A DNA stretch of 64,000 nt from Clytia hemisphaerica (GCA_902728285.1 CACVBU010001197.1:1419870-1483869); one strand, 5' to 3'; shown: positions 36,790 through 49,042, counted from the first letter of the stretch. The notes: generated by a model from the letters alone, not told the origin. A program made the numbers and translations.

Positions 36790-37935
36790 CTTGACAATGA
36801 AACTTGCAAACACACAGCCATTGGAATTCAAAAGAAAATACTAAAATTACAACATAACAGTGCAAATTTGAAAACGATCTGAGTAGTTTTTGTGGTGTTA
36901 TGTGTATGGCTGAAAATGATCCTGTTTTGTGTATTCATCATCATATTATTGTTGACTGGGGACCCGTTCCTTTTGATTTTTCAAACCCGACACAGATTTT
37001 CTACAAACATATCACTATGAGAATTCAATAGAGAATACTAAAACACAATTCCTGTGTAAATTTGAACAAGATTGGAGAAATTTTCACAGTGTTATGGCTG
37101 AAAATGATCATTTTTGGACTTTGTCGTAATTTCTGGCGACCGGTTCCTTTTGATTTTTCAAACCTGACACAGATTTTTTAAAACATAGCACTATGAGAAT
37201 TCAGTAAAGGATACTAAAACACAATTCCTGTGTAAGTTTGAACAAGATTGGAGAAATTTTCACAGTGTTATGGCTGAAAATGATCGTTTTTGGACTTTGT
37301 CGTAATTTCATCGCGGCTGGCGACCGTTCCTTTTGATTTTTCAAACCCGACACAGATTTTTTACAAACATATCACTATGAGAATTCAGTAAAGGATACTA
37401 AAACACAATTCCTGTGTAAATTTGAACAAGATTGGAGAAATTTTTACAGTGTTATGGCTGAAAATGATCATTTTTGGACTTTGTCGTAATTTCATCGCGG
37501 CTGGCGACCGTTCCTTTTGATTTTTCAAACCTGACACAGATTTTTTAAAAACATATCACTATGAGAATTCAGTAAAGGATACTAAAACACAATTCCTGTG
37601 TAAATTTTAATAACAAGATCGGAGAAATTTTCACAGTGTTATGGCTGAAAATGGTTGTTTTTGGACTTTGTCGTAATTTCATTGGCTTGGGCGACCGTTC
37701 CTTTTGAAGATTTTTCAAACCCGAAACAGGTTTTTTAAAAACATATCACTATGAGAATTCAGTAAAGGATACTAAAACACAATTCCTGTGTAAATTTTAA
37801 CAAGATCGGAGAAATTTTCAGTGTTATAACTGAAAATGATTTTTTTTGGACTTTGTCGTAATTTCATTGGCTTGGGCGACCGTTCCTTTTGAAGATTTTT
37901 CAAACCAGAAACAGGTTTTTTCCAAATATACCACT
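36790..37935. repeat. ~184-bp satellite array, six units
   Basis: The landmark GACCGTTCCTTTTGA occurs near 36961, 37138, 37322, 37506, 37693 and 37878, giving spacings of about 177-187 bp. Each unit also has AAACCCGACACAGATTTTTT, ACACAATTCCTGTGTAAATT and TTATGGCTGAAAATGATC. The outer units are more diverged than the inner ones. Confidence 0.93.
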
Positions 37936-38454
37936 ATTTATTACATACACACTATTGTACCATTTTATTTGGATTATCCTACTCTCCTCCACCAAGTATT
38001 ATCCCAACAGAAAAAATAACGCTTAGCTAAAAGCTGTGGCCTCTAATTTAGGCTATTTTTCTCCCCAAAATTTTATCCGGACAATCAAATCAACGGCGCA
38101 TCATAGCTTCGCTATTGGCAAGTTTAGAAAAAAATAAATTCATAACAACTTGGAAATATTGACTTCTAAATGTTTTTCTCCTTTAGCTCCAATTTTGGAC
38201 TTTTTTAGTCGAGGATGAGTGGGCGGGGGGGGGGGTTGTGTTGGTTCTTGAGGCAAGAAAGTGCATGTGTAATCACTTAGAAGAGCTATCCAGCTGGTTT
38301 ATTTATTCGCTGCAATAGAATTATTACTTTGCTTTCTGATCTGCTCTGATCTGATTAGTAGTTTGTGGGCAACGTTCTAACACAACTAACTCAACAAACT
38401 CATCTTTCACATCTTTTAATCTCTAAGTCGGAGCTTCCAGCGTAGCTGGTTTAT

Positions 38455-38525
38455 TTTATTTTATTTTACTTGACAATATATTTCGATACTTTTGTATCAT
38501 CATCAGGTCTAAAAAATAAATAAAA
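38455..38525. repeat. Possible Penelope-like or LINE end fragment
   Basis: ATTTTACTTGACAATATATTTCG followed by ATACTTTTGTATCATCATCAGG resembles the short conserved end signature seen next to Penelope-like elements. Tentative. Confidence 0.3.
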
Positions 38526-38689
38526 GATAAAAGTTAAAAACAGTAAAACTGCTTGCTAAAAAACTTCAGTATTTACACGTCAAATACTCTCTTTATCAAC
38601 TCAACTCATAGCCTGGATATCCAAGCTCAAAATTTTAGAAAAAACAAAATTTACCTCAACATACAAAGTTCTAAAATTATAGAGCTTGG

Positions 38690-39115
38690 TCTCCCTAGAG
38701 AATGAAAGTGAAAACCCATGTTTCCTAGCCAACCCAGGGCAGCAAAACAGAAATTAATAAAAAGCAGTCTTACCTTAGCTTTACCATTGTATAAAAAATA
38801 TGATAGTGTTTTTGCTGTAAATACCTTTGACTTCAGAGCAGTCTCCACCTGGAACAAATTACCATCCAATATTAAAAATCTTGACTCACTAAATTCATTT
38901 AAGGCTGCTCTGAAATCTGTTTCCCCGATATGCACCTGCAAAGGTTGCATTTAAAGTTATAGTTTATTTTACTTTTAACGTGTTTTTTAACTTTATTACT
39001 TCTTTTTTTAATTTTTACTAAGTTGGATTTAATTAGAGTTTACTTTCATTTGTAAAATCTATATTTTAATACCCAACTCTAAATAAAGAATAAATAAAAA
39101 TAAATAAAATACAAG
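38690..39115 (+). mobile_element. 3' end of a LINE (jockey/CR1-like) retrotransposon
   Basis: The open frame 38718-38954 ends with FDFRAVSTWNKLPSNIKNLD and SLNSFKAALKS, the characteristic W-N-x-L-P ... S-F-K-x-x-L-K tail that follows the reverse transcriptase domain in jockey/CR1-type LINEs. A short 3' UTR and an AATAAA-rich tail (39083-39112) follow. The element is 5'-truncated; no reverse transcriptase core is present. Confidence 0.8.
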
Positions 39116-39480
39116 ATCTAAAACTATTTAAAACATCCAAAGATTACACCAAAGTCCATAAAAAGGTTTGCATGCATTATCATGACCAACCATGTTTTCT
39201 TGGAAAATGAACTTGCCTCTTTTTTCTTCTTTTTCATGTTTTCATGTAACAGAAAGCCCTATCTTCACTAGCAACTGGAGGACTATCCTATTTTTGCTTT
39301 AGAATTGCTCAACGCCGTGTAGATTGGCCCTTGCGGTTTTAGCGAAGTGAGCGCAAGCAAGCGAGAATAGAGAATGCAAATCGCTCTAGGGAGACCAGGC
39401 TGTAAACCAGAACATAAAATATCAAAAACTAGACTGTGAAATAGTTTACAGCCTGGATATCCAGGCTACTCAACTCAAAG
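39116..39480. other. No gene; repeated AGCCTGGATATCCAGGCT words
   Basis: The phrase AGCCTGGATATCCAGGCT near 39450 and GCCTGGATATCCAAGCTC near 38611, plus AGCCTGGAAATCCAAGCTC near 41166, show a dispersed repeat. Otherwise featureless. Confidence 0.45.
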
Positions 39481-39482
39481 AA

Positions 39483-40000
39483 TGAGCTCAAATTTTCAAA
39501 CGCCAGTCGTAAGAATTCAAAACTGGCATGTGATAATTGATCAATCATCCCACAATGCCGGACAAAAGGTTGTAGACAAATGAAATTTCAGTGAAAAATG
39601 ATGAGAAATAGAGCAAAATGACTCTTCAATGTGTCTGAAAGGGGATGGAAGTTAAGAAAAACACTTTTGAAGTCGTTGCATTGCTTTTGAATTGCTTTTG
39701 AGGGAACCACAAGCAAAAAATCAGCGTTTTGATACTGGTGTAAGCCAGTTAATCAAGCCCTTGTGGTTTGCCCTTGCGGTTAGACTGCAGTGGGTGACTT
39801 TGAAAGACTTTGAACAGCTTTGGATAGGCTTGGATAGGCTTGGAAAGCACCCAGAGCCTCTTGGGAACTTGTTTTTGATCGATATTGCAAATATTGCAGA
39901 AGTCTACAAACCTTTTGTCCAGCATTGCATGATAATTGATCATTTATCCCATGACAATTCAAATTCTCAAGACAAGCGTTCTACTTTTGAACTCATCCTT
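39483..40000. mobile_element. Inverted-repeat element with ~100-bp arms
   Basis: The left arm contains GATAATTGATCAATCATCCC and GCCGGACAAAAGGTTGTAGAC. The right arm contains GTCTACAAACCTTTTGTCC and GATAATTGATCATTTATCCC in inverse order. Frames of 60-111 codons on both strands (39692-40027) lie inside and are not called genes. Confidence 0.7.
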
Positions 40001-40599
40001 TGTCCTTTGAATTTTATCAGTACATAGTTCGTTTCCGCATTGAATATGCCCCTTATCCTCGAAGCGAATTTAATCCAGGGGTTGTTTAAATTACACACTG
40101 GTGTGGAAAATATCTAAGCCAGGCTTTTAAAAGCTATCGTAGAAAATAACAAAAAATAGCAAACACAAATTCCCATCTCTTGGAAAAAGTAAAATTGCAT
40201 ATCCTGCATTTCCTCAGATAATCAATTTCAATCAATATAATTTGACCCCCGGTTTCGGTCATTCTTTCGAATGCATAAAAATATCCACCAATCAAATTTC
40301 ATTATTTATGCATTATTTTGTGTGATTTGTTGATCGATTCGATAGATGTCAGTTTCAAGTGTGTCGAAATTTATTTCCATTTACAACAAATCCATTTTGA
40401 ACGACACTGTAAAATGCATTTTGTGTTTTATTGTAAAATTTTCTCATTTATGACTTGGGATTTCGATATTTGGTATTTTTTTGTCAGACACCACAACATA
40501 ATTACGTTTCAGTCGAAAGTATCAAAACATGGAGAAGAAACAAAAAGACTTTGGAGTTTTGACCACATGGTAAGATTTCATTTTCATTGGTATTTTGAT

Positions 40600-41082
40600 G
40601 CTCCTAAAAGATGTCGTTAACATTTTTAGTTTTAAGCCTAAAATCTTCCTATCTTCACCATTTTGTGTGTATTTTTGTGCAATTTCCTTAGAAAGTTGGT
40701 GTTCTAGAGGTCTTTAGAGTCCGTGAAGCCTTTATATGTTCTAAGCTTGTCCTTGATTTTGGCCTTCGAAGCCTTAAATGCTCTTATACACGCTTTTTTT
40801 ATAAGAATGGTGTAAATCCATTTCATCATGGATATTCTTAACTTTTTTGGCAAAATCATCCTAAAAGATTCTTACAACATTCTTAGGTTAGGATCCTAAT
40901 TAAGACCAGATTTAACATTTAGTACATACGTCTCAAGCATAAAATGGCATTTTTGTGAAAGGAATGAGCCTTACTTGGGATAAAATTCCATGATGGTGAT
41001 ATTCTTAGCATATTCTTAATCTTTTGGCCATTTTCATCATGGAAATTCTTATAAGGTGTATTCTTATAAAAAAAAGCCTGTA
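40600..41082. mobile_element. Diverged family B element abutting MITE family A copy 4
   Basis: 40600-40786 is a decayed family B interior (GAGTCCGTGAAGCCTTTATA, GGCCTTCGAAGCCTTAAATG). The intact family A element starts directly at TACACGC (40787) and ends GCCTGTA (41082), with CATTTCATCATGGATATTC and CCATGATGGTGATATTC inside. The A copy seems to have inserted at the end of the B copy. Confidence 0.8.
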
Positions 41083-43260
41083 GCTTATTCTTATAAAAAC
41101 ATGTACGCTCAGAGGAGAGATTTCTTGATTGACCCTAAAGTTTCAAAATTTCACCCGAAACCTAGCCTGGAAATCCAAGCTCAAAACTTTTGAAAAAGAA
41201 AAATCATCTTATCAGCTCACAAAGTTATAAAATTGAGCTTGGTACAGGTAGATTAGTCTGATACAGAATATTTGATACAGTCTGTTTGTGAGCCATTGAC
41301 ACACCTTGCAAACCCAGACAAACATGGGTCTTCATTGCCAAAGGACGATTTCGAAAAGATCTAAATATAAGTAAACTAAACGAGTAAAGTTTTCTAAAGA
41401 TCTTTTAAAACAATTTTGGGCGGAGTCGATTTTCAATGGGCGGTTTTCTGTTAACTTCAGCAGTATTTAGATGAAAGCTTACGAGAAGCAACAAAAGTTT
41501 TCAATAATCACGGAAAATTTTAATAGTCTAAATTAAAATCTTGCTCCACATCCGTGTCAATCCAATGTGAAAAAGCTTGTGCATTAAAATTGATGAGAAA
41601 GCAAACGATATCACTTTTATTTAAAAACAAAACCTTTAAGTCTCAATCCTAGGTAACAGATTGTGAAGTTAAGGTATGTTGAAGCCAAAAAATTGAAACG
41701 TAGTAAGAAATAGGGGGAACATCTTCGATTTTTGTAATTTTGGGATTCTTTCAGAGAAACTTAGAATGACTTGGTTTATGCCACCCTTAGAGAGCTTCAT
41801 ATTTTCACTTTAACGGATTGGACATCTCTCTGTCTCTCATTTTGCATCTGTATAAGAGGGTAAAAGAGAAAACCCTGTCTAGAGAAGCGACAAGTAGAAT
41901 ATTATATGTTCCCATAGTAAATGCTTTAGAAGGGGAGGTTAAATGACGGGGGCGTTCATTTGAAGTATTTCAGTTGGTTTTTGAACATCGATCATTCCTC
42001 GTGTCTGATGATGGTACATTAAACGACATTTTGGTTTTATTTGTGTGCAATTTAGATGATGTTAACGACCTAGTAACGTCTATATACGTAGATCGCAGGT
42101 TGAACGCATGTAGTTTTTAGAATTTCGAAATATTTTGTGGTTTTTAACCAATTTTTATTGTTTATTTACGAGAAACCAAAAGATTATTCTCTTCATCTCA
42201 ATTGATTGATGTCATTAATGTAAACACACCTTACTTTCAATAGGTTTTATGCTCTAACCTCGTAAATTATCCATTTCGGATTGCACCATACATATCTTAT
42301 TTTTCTGAAGCCACCTAAAAATTAGTGCTGGAGATCCATACTCTCTAATCAAAACTTACACAATATAATCAAATCCCATCAGAAGCTACTCAGTTAGAGT
42401 ATTATGACTCAGTTTGAATTTTGTTTACAATTGGTTTGAATTTCTTGCCAAAAAAAGCCGTTGATAATGCTAGCCAATCAGATTCGTACACTTCCAATCA
42501 AAACAATAATATCACGTGATTTCAACAATTGTTTAACAGCGAACACAATTCTGCGCCAGTATACTTCATTAATAGTCGGCCTACTACTGTCTTTCCTCTG
42601 TTTTTCCGTTAAGTCCGGTATACACGTCGAAATATATAGACAGAGTAGGCTGAGCCTCTCAGCTACCTAAAAATGAGCTTGAGATATCGAAACAACGTGC
42701 AAAACAAATCAAAATGGGTACGAGTCAAAACTATAAAAATACATCAGATTTTTACGGTCAGACTTGCAATTCAATAGTCCCCTTACAGTTTATCCAGCTA
42801 AATGAAGACCCTTGTAGTGCACTCTATCAAAAATACACCCTTACAGTGCATTTTAACTGCTGTGGGTCGGAGTGCTCCCCCCCCCCCCCCCCCGTGCTTA
42901 ATGCAAGCCATGGTTTGATGATAATGATAGATTTCAGAACTTCACCGGGTCACTGAGACAGGGGTTATTTTCGGGAATAGACTGAAAAGAATTGGAGTAA
43001 CACGATCGAGGATGGTATAAATGCTGAGTCATTGTCGTCTTTGGTCAGTCATTGGCCCAGCGCTAGCGATAGGGCCTTTCATTTGCAACTTTCCGTCCGC
43101 TGTCTGTCCGTCCGTTTTGGTAGAAACGGCGCTTAAAACCAGTAACACACTTTTTAATTTTGCCGTTTGGAGAGGGAAAAGGTTGCTAAAGTCGAATACT
43201 GGCTATAAAAGATATATTTTCTGATTTCGCGCTCCTTCAAAAACAAATTTCAAAACAAAA
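41083..43260. other. No supported gene; C17 run at 42877-42893
   Basis: Mostly AT-rich. An 80-codon frame (42714-42956) is Cys-containing but ends in a poly-C-encoded proline run, so I do not call it. 43020-43215 is less AT-rich and ends in CTATAAAAG (43204). Confidence 0.4.
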
Positions 43261-43509
43261 CAAGATGGCGGTCGAAGCGAGGAGGTTGATTCATACTTTC
43301 TTGAACATTTTCTTTGCTTTAGTGGTCAAGAGACTTTCAAACCAAAGATATTTTGTAATGATTTTCTTTTATAAACCTTTTTCAACATTCTGCTATATCT
43401 TATAGTCTTTGCTCAAGTTTTCATAAAGTTTTATGAGTGAAATTCTACCTTAAATCACTTTTATTTTTAGTTTATTGCTTTCGAAAAGACTTTATCTTTA
43501 GCTTAGGTA

Positions 43510-44390
43510 ATAATGGAAATAAATAAACTGAAATGCAGCTCATGTGTAAATTTGAATAAGATTGGAACTTTTTCCTTGATGCTACACAAGAAAACAGTCA
43601 CTTCTGGATCTGTTGCTAACAACGGTCAGTGGCTGGTGGGACGTGGTATGATTTTCAAACTCAACACATGATTATTAAAAGTAAACTGGTTCTGGAATTT
43701 GATAATGGACACTAAAATGGAGCTCATGTGTAAATTGTAACAAGATTGGTACTTTTTCCATGAGGCTACGCGTGGAAATGCTTATTTCTGGATCTGTCTC
43801 GTTTCACGATTGGTGCGGTGGCTTGATTTTTCAAACTCGACACAGATTTCAAATCTGATTATTGGAATATGTTAGCGGAGACTAAAATGCAGCTCATGTG
43901 TAAACTTTAACAAGATTGGGACTTTTGATTCTACACATTAAATAAAATGGTCAATTCTGGATCTGTCGCATTAAACAGTAGTCGGTGGCTTGATTTTTCA
44001 AACTCGACTCACATACCGTCAACCATCTCTAACTTGGGACGATTGGTCGAAACATGGGACTGTTGCATATCTGGTCTGTATTTTCACTTACTGTAAAATC
44101 GAAAGAGAAATCGTGTATTTTTAAAAACGCCTTTCCTTAACTCAAATCAAATGACTTTGGAAGTTCGGTGAAATGGTGGCCGAATTGCCGTCGCATGTTT
44201 TGTCAGATAGTCCCAAGTTGGAGCAGTTGATGGTAATTATTCAAAGTATATAAACTGATTTTGGAATCTGTTAATGGCACTAAAATGCAGCTCATGGGTA
44301 AATTCAAACTAGATTGAACATTTCTCGTGGTTGCAAGGCATGAACAGTGAAAATGGTCATTTCTGGATCTTCGCATTAACTGTTAACTCA
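43510..44390. repeat. Second array of the ~184-bp satellite, diverged
   Basis: The landmark AGCTCATGTGTAAA occurs near 43537, 43721, 43891 and (as CTCATGGGTAAA) 44289. Units also carry AACAAGATTGG, TTCTGGATCTGT and GATTTTTCAAACTCGACACA, which match the 36790-37935 units (AACAAGATTGG, TTTTTCAAACCCGACACA). The gap before the last unit is explained by an inserted element. Confidence 0.8.
44014..44235. mobile_element. MITE inserted into the satellite array
   Basis: TACCGTCAACCATCTCTAAC-TTGGGAC at the left pairs with GTCCCAAGTTGGAGCAGTTG-ATGGTA at the right. Edge TA dinucleotides suggest a TA target site. Confidence 0.75.
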
Positions 44391-45590
44391 CATTAACGAC
44401 ATGAATTTTATTAGCTTGGATATGCAGACCGTAAAAACTATTTTACTGTCTAGTTCTTTAAAGATCATTTTTCTTTTTTACGGTCTGGTCCAACTAACAT
44501 GCCTGCAGGGATATTTCTCCCTGCATATGTGAGTGCACCTAATTCGTTAGAAAGCGCCCACTCACTAAGCAGAATATTCGGTGGATTTTTTTATATTTTT
44601 CTATGGGCGCGCATAATTTATGGAAAAAGCTGACCTTGTGAAAAAAGATGAACAAATGAAAATGAAAACACAGGTTCATTTCTAAACAAAATGGAAAGGA
44701 GCCTTTTTAAAATGTGGCCTGATGTGGCTGATGTTTTGATGTAGTTTAAGGTAGTTTGAAAGTTTTTTGAGTTTGTAAAAGAGGTTATATGGTGTCTGCC
44801 TGGGTTTTGATAGTCTGTCAACAAGGGTTCACTCACAGGCAGTATCAAACAAACTGTACCCGATATTTTTAGTTACACCAGATAAGATTTTTTTTCTGAA
44901 ATTTTGAGTCTGGATACACAGGCTAGAATTTTATTGGAAAGTTGAACCTGCGCCTGTGTAGGCCCAGTTGGTAGGAGACCATTCAATAAAATTTCAAGCG
45001 TCTAACCAATGAGAAGTACCGCGGTGATTTTGAATTTTTTTTTCCTGTCTTCACTTTGATCCATGTCAACGGGGTCATGCATTTGCTGTTTTGCACGCTC
45101 GTTTTCAACACGTTACTTTTCGCTGGGCCTTCACGCCCAACGGGCTTCTTGTTATCTTTACAAATGAAAAACCAAACGTCTTCTCCACTGCAGAGAACAT
45201 AAACTCGCAAAATGAGGTTAGGACCAAAACATTTAAAAAACTCATTTGACATTTTCAGATGTTTAAATTGTTGGTTTTTCTTTATCTTAAAAATATTTAT
45301 TGATATAATGCTAAGCAAAATAGCCAAATTAGTCTTAACCGTTTTCGTACGCAGCCATAAAAAACAGATTAGTGTGAAAAGATGACAAGTAAAATATTTC
45401 CTACTTCGAGAATGCATTTATTACAACTCCCACTCGCTATGGTGCAATCAAAGACATCAATCATGACATGCAATTTTCGATTATTGGGGCAATTTTAAGG
45501 ATTAGACTAAATGAAATGTGAAATATTTTGCTGATGGGTGAACTAATTAAGTCAATGTGTTGAACGGTGAAAAAGGATGTGGCTATTATA
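44391..45590. other. No supported gene
   Basis: 44436-44510 has a hairpin (GCAGACCGTAAAAA / TTTTTTACGGTCTGG). A 144-codon minus-strand frame (44983-45417) is discussed under rejected items. Confidence 0.4.
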
Positions 45591-45690
45591 TTTTGATTTT
45601 TCCCGACATGTTTCGGACTCAGTCCGTTCTCAAGGGAATTATAAAGTCAATGGACAAATAAATAAATAAAATAAATAATAAATAAATAAA
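45590..45690. repeat. Penelope-like element end fragment
   Basis: CCCGACATGTTTCGGACTCA then GTCCGTTCTCAAGGGAATTA is a typical Penelope-like end signature, followed by an AAATAAATAAAT tail. Confidence 0.5.
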
Positions 45691-45756
45691 TGATATCAGC
45701 ATTTTCCATATCAGCATTTTTCTGAGGTAATCAGTCAGGGTTTTAAAGATCATCAT

Positions 45757-45842
45757 TCACAACGTTGTTTCAACGTTAGTCTAACGTTCGCAACGTCCAT
45801 ATAACGTTAGATGAACGTTGGAACAACGTTTTGTGCCAGCTG
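45757..45842. mobile_element. AACGTTG palindromic element, copy 3
   Basis: CACAACGTTGTTTCAACGTT at the left pairs with GAACGTTGGAACAACGTTTTG at the right, ending TGCCAGCTGGG. Confidence 0.8.
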
Positions 45843-46216
45843 GGATTGTGGCAAAGGATAAGCCAACGCAAAAGACATCCGTTTGAAATCCGAAAAATTT
45901 CAAGGGTAACAATAGCTCTAGATATGTAATTGAAAATGAACTGGAAGCGAAATGTCACCCTAAAATTTCTAATAGCTCCTTAGCTTAGGAAGTTTTCGAT
46001 TTTATATTGTCGATATCCCCACATTAGGATGCGATGAAAACTTAATAGTATCGAGCCACGAAGTGATTGGTCTTGAATAAATTGAAATCGTTCATCGTTT
46101 ATGCTTTTATTTTTTGACTGCTCTTTGTCGATTCTCCAACTCATTCATTTTAGCCAAATTCAATTCTACCCTACCCAGTCACTCCTTAACAGCCTTTCTA
46201 TGTTAATACTCAACTT

Positions 46217-46632
46217 TCTCACGTTTTTCTATACAACAAACTATATAAGAACGCAAAGCTTTCGATAGCCAAAATGTAAAGAACAAGCTGAGAATTTTAA
46301 GGCTTTGCAAACTCTAAAACACCTAATTCTATCACGGAATGTGAAAATAAGAGCATATTTAGGCTTAAAACTCAAAAAGTTAAGAACATCCAAAACTTGT
46401 AAGTGAGTGACTCATTATGGAAGTCTGGTAAACTTTTTTTTATAAGAACATCCAAAATTTTTGAAGTGGATGTTCTTAACATATTCTTATTTTTTGCTAC
46501 GATTTTACCCATTTTCCTAAGAAATCGGGTGTTTTTGATTTCATAAAGCCTTAAAATGTTCTTAACTTGTTCTTATCATTGTAGCCGTCGAAGCTTAATG
46601 TTCTTATATTGTTTGTTCTTTTAAAAAACTGG
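46217..46632. mobile_element. Two family B MITEs in opposite orientation
   Basis: 46217-46400 is a diverged reverse copy (AACAAACTATATAAGAACGC, GGCTTTGCAAACTCTAAAAC). 46429-46632 is a forward copy (ATAAGAACATCCAAAATTTT, AAGAAATCGGGTGTTTTTG, CCGTCGAAGC). Confidence 0.7.
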
Positions 46633-46992
46633 CTGTATTATTATATGCGTTTGCGTTAATTACTTAAAACGGTCATGAAAATAAACTTCCTTGCGACGAA
46701 CAACAATGATGTGTTTCATTACAATTGAACCAACTGACAATTTCTTTCATTCTTTTTCTCCTTACACAACCTGTTGGCTAGCTTTGTTTACATCTGTGTG
46801 TCTTCCCAATTATCTTTATAAGCATACAAATTTCTGTTTTTTTAGAAGAACTTTTTAAAACTTTGTTTAACGATTTGAGGTAAATGCATTTTAAATTGCA
46901 TTTCGGAGCTCACTGGGCGGTCAGATTTAACACCAGGTTTTGGTGAATTATGTTGATGTAAAGATCCAATTTTGTTGTTGTAAGCTCTAAAC

Positions 46993-47145
46993 CAGTAGCG
47001 TAGCCAAGAGGGGCGGAAAACTTGTATAGGAGAGCAGATTTTTATGACACTGTAATTATCTATTAATACCATGAATAGAAAATTACAGTGTCATAAAAAT
47101 CTGCTCTCCTGCACAAATTTTGCGCCCCTCTTGGCTACGCTACTG
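46993..47145. mobile_element. Fold-back element family G, copy 2
   Basis: CAGTAGCGTAGCCAAGAGGG pairs with CCCTCTTGGCTACGCTACTG exactly. Inner arms GGAGAGCAGATTTTTATGAC and complement are also exact. It shares its arms with 21725-21878. Confidence 0.92.
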
Positions 47146-47244
47146 ACTAAACTATACGGTGCACTCAAATCTAAGTGGCTTTCGTTTCTATTTTGTGTCG
47201 TATCTTCAGACCTGTCTAGCTTGTCAATTAAGACCTTCATACAT

Positions 47245-47493
47245 TACACGTTTTTTTATAAGAACAATAACTATATAACTATATAGGCCCAAAAATTTAA
47301 GAACATTCTAAGAACATTCTAAGGCTTTGGAGACTTAAAAACATGCATTTTCTTAAGAAATTACATCAAAATGCTCAAAAAATGCTGAAAATAAGAACAT
47401 CTTAAGAACATTTTTAGGCTTCAAATCCAAAAAACTAAGAACATCCGAAGGCTTCGAAATTTTTTGACGTTCTTATAAAGAAAAAAACGTGTA
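47245..47493. mobile_element. MITE family B, copy 5
   Basis: TACACGTTTTTTTATAAGAAC to GTTCTTATAAAGAAAAAAACG-TGTA. The interior ACATCCGAAGGCTTCG is in reverse orientation. Confidence 0.8.
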
Positions 47494-48456
47494 GTCAACA
47501 TTAAATCAAAATATTCAAAAACTGTAAAAACGGAACAACTTTATTTGATAAAGAGTATGTTTGATTTGCTTTAAGATATTATTCGTTTAAAATAAATCAA
47601 AATTCAAAAAAAGAATATCTTTTGCCTTATTTGAAGAAAAATACGAAAAACACTCAAAATTACTTACATATATATTCAAAATTATTAAATTATTGTTATC
47701 TGCACACAAGACCATAGAAATTGTGAAAAATCGACAACCTTTGAAACCGATTTTAAAGCCTCCCACATCGAGACTTCTGTAAACTTAAATTAACATTCAA
47801 TTTAACCGAAAAAAATACAAATTTACTCTAATGTAAACAAGGCTTTAAGATAAGGTCAATCGCGATTGGTTTATTAATTACATTATCATATTGCAAAAAC
47901 AATTTTTTGTTTATTTTAAGGGTATTGCCAGATAGGACATGGAATTGAGGCATCTGATGGTTCTTGACACTTGATGAAACCAGGAAGGATTAAGGTAAGG
48001 TGTTAATTTTTTCGTTATTCCAAATTCTCGGTATATTGTAGCAATTTTAATAGTATCTCAAAATCTTTTTTTAGTGTTTACATTTTTTTATTTTAATCAT
48101 TTGAGCGTAGAATAGTTTTGAAAATGATAAATATACCTAGACAAACTTCCAGGTCGGGAGTAACTAGTCATTTAAAAACATGACTCTATGAAATAAATTG
48201 TAACAACAGTTAAAATCTTGGGTTCTTTTTTCAATATTAAAGTTAGTTGTTGTAAATATTCTCCTGACTTCGAACTGAATTTAAAACTATCCAAAGTTTG
48301 TGCTCTTTAGAACATTTAGACCTATGGCTGAGTTTGAAGTCTAAATCTGTGAAATCTTGACTGTTCACAATTATACATTATATTTATGATTTGGCCGTCA
48401 TTTATTCATTGAGGTATTGGTGAACCTTTTGAGCGTCTTTTTCACAACTTTTTCAC
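47494..48456. other. No feature recognised
   Basis: Very AT-rich non-coding sequence. Confidence 0.4.
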
Positions 48457-48812
48457 AGAATGATTGGAAATGAATTTTAATTTCATTTTGAAAATTTTCC
48501 ACGTGACCCTATAAAAGAAAAACATAGAGTTAAAGTCCAGTCGTCCACACTTGTGTACTGATCTTTGCTTTGTTTGCCACTTTTCAACGAATACTTCAAT
48601 TCTCACATATTATAGACTGTTGAAAAGATAATTTAGAATGATTGGAAATGAATTTTAATTTCATTTTGAAAATTTTCCACGTGACCCTATAAAAGAAAAA
48701 CATAGAGTTAAAGTCCAGTCGTCCACACTTGTGTACTGATCTTTGCTTTGTTTGCCACTTTTCAACGAATACTTCAATTCTCACATATTATAGACTGTTG
48801 AAAAGATAATTT
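48457..48812. repeat. Perfect 178-bp tandem duplication
   Basis: AGAATGATTGGAAATGAATT at 48457 repeats at 48635. The two 178-bp units look identical over their full length, ending GAAAAGATAATTT. It is not present elsewhere in the window as far as I can see. The 62-codon minus frame lies in the second unit. Confidence 0.92.
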
Positions 48813-49042
48813 AGAGCACAATAACCTTTGAGAAAAATGATTCAGAAAATTTAGAAAATGAAGATGAAAAATAAAGAAGAAAAAAATGAAGCTTTTTATC
48901 ATTTGATGCTAGAAATTTCATTTTTGGTTCCGTCATTTTTATTACTTTAAATGACCAAATATTAAAGTATCTTATAAAACTCCACCCCAATTGCGAATAA
49001 ACCCTGCTCGTAGGTAAGTGCATTTAAATTGTATCATTAAAA

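Noticed and set aside
39692-40027. 111-codon frame and overlapping minus-strand frames
   Set aside because: They lie inside the inverted-repeat element at 39483-40000.
42714-42956. 80-codon Cys-containing frame
   Set aside because: It passes through a 17-C homopolymer as a proline run and has no splice or homology support.
44983-45417. 144-codon minus-strand frame with a Lys/Ser-rich C-terminal half
   Set aside because: No recognisable domain or splice context. The N-terminal half is AT-driven low complexity. The GC-richer part (45040-45200) may be an old repeat or gene fragment, but I cannot support it.
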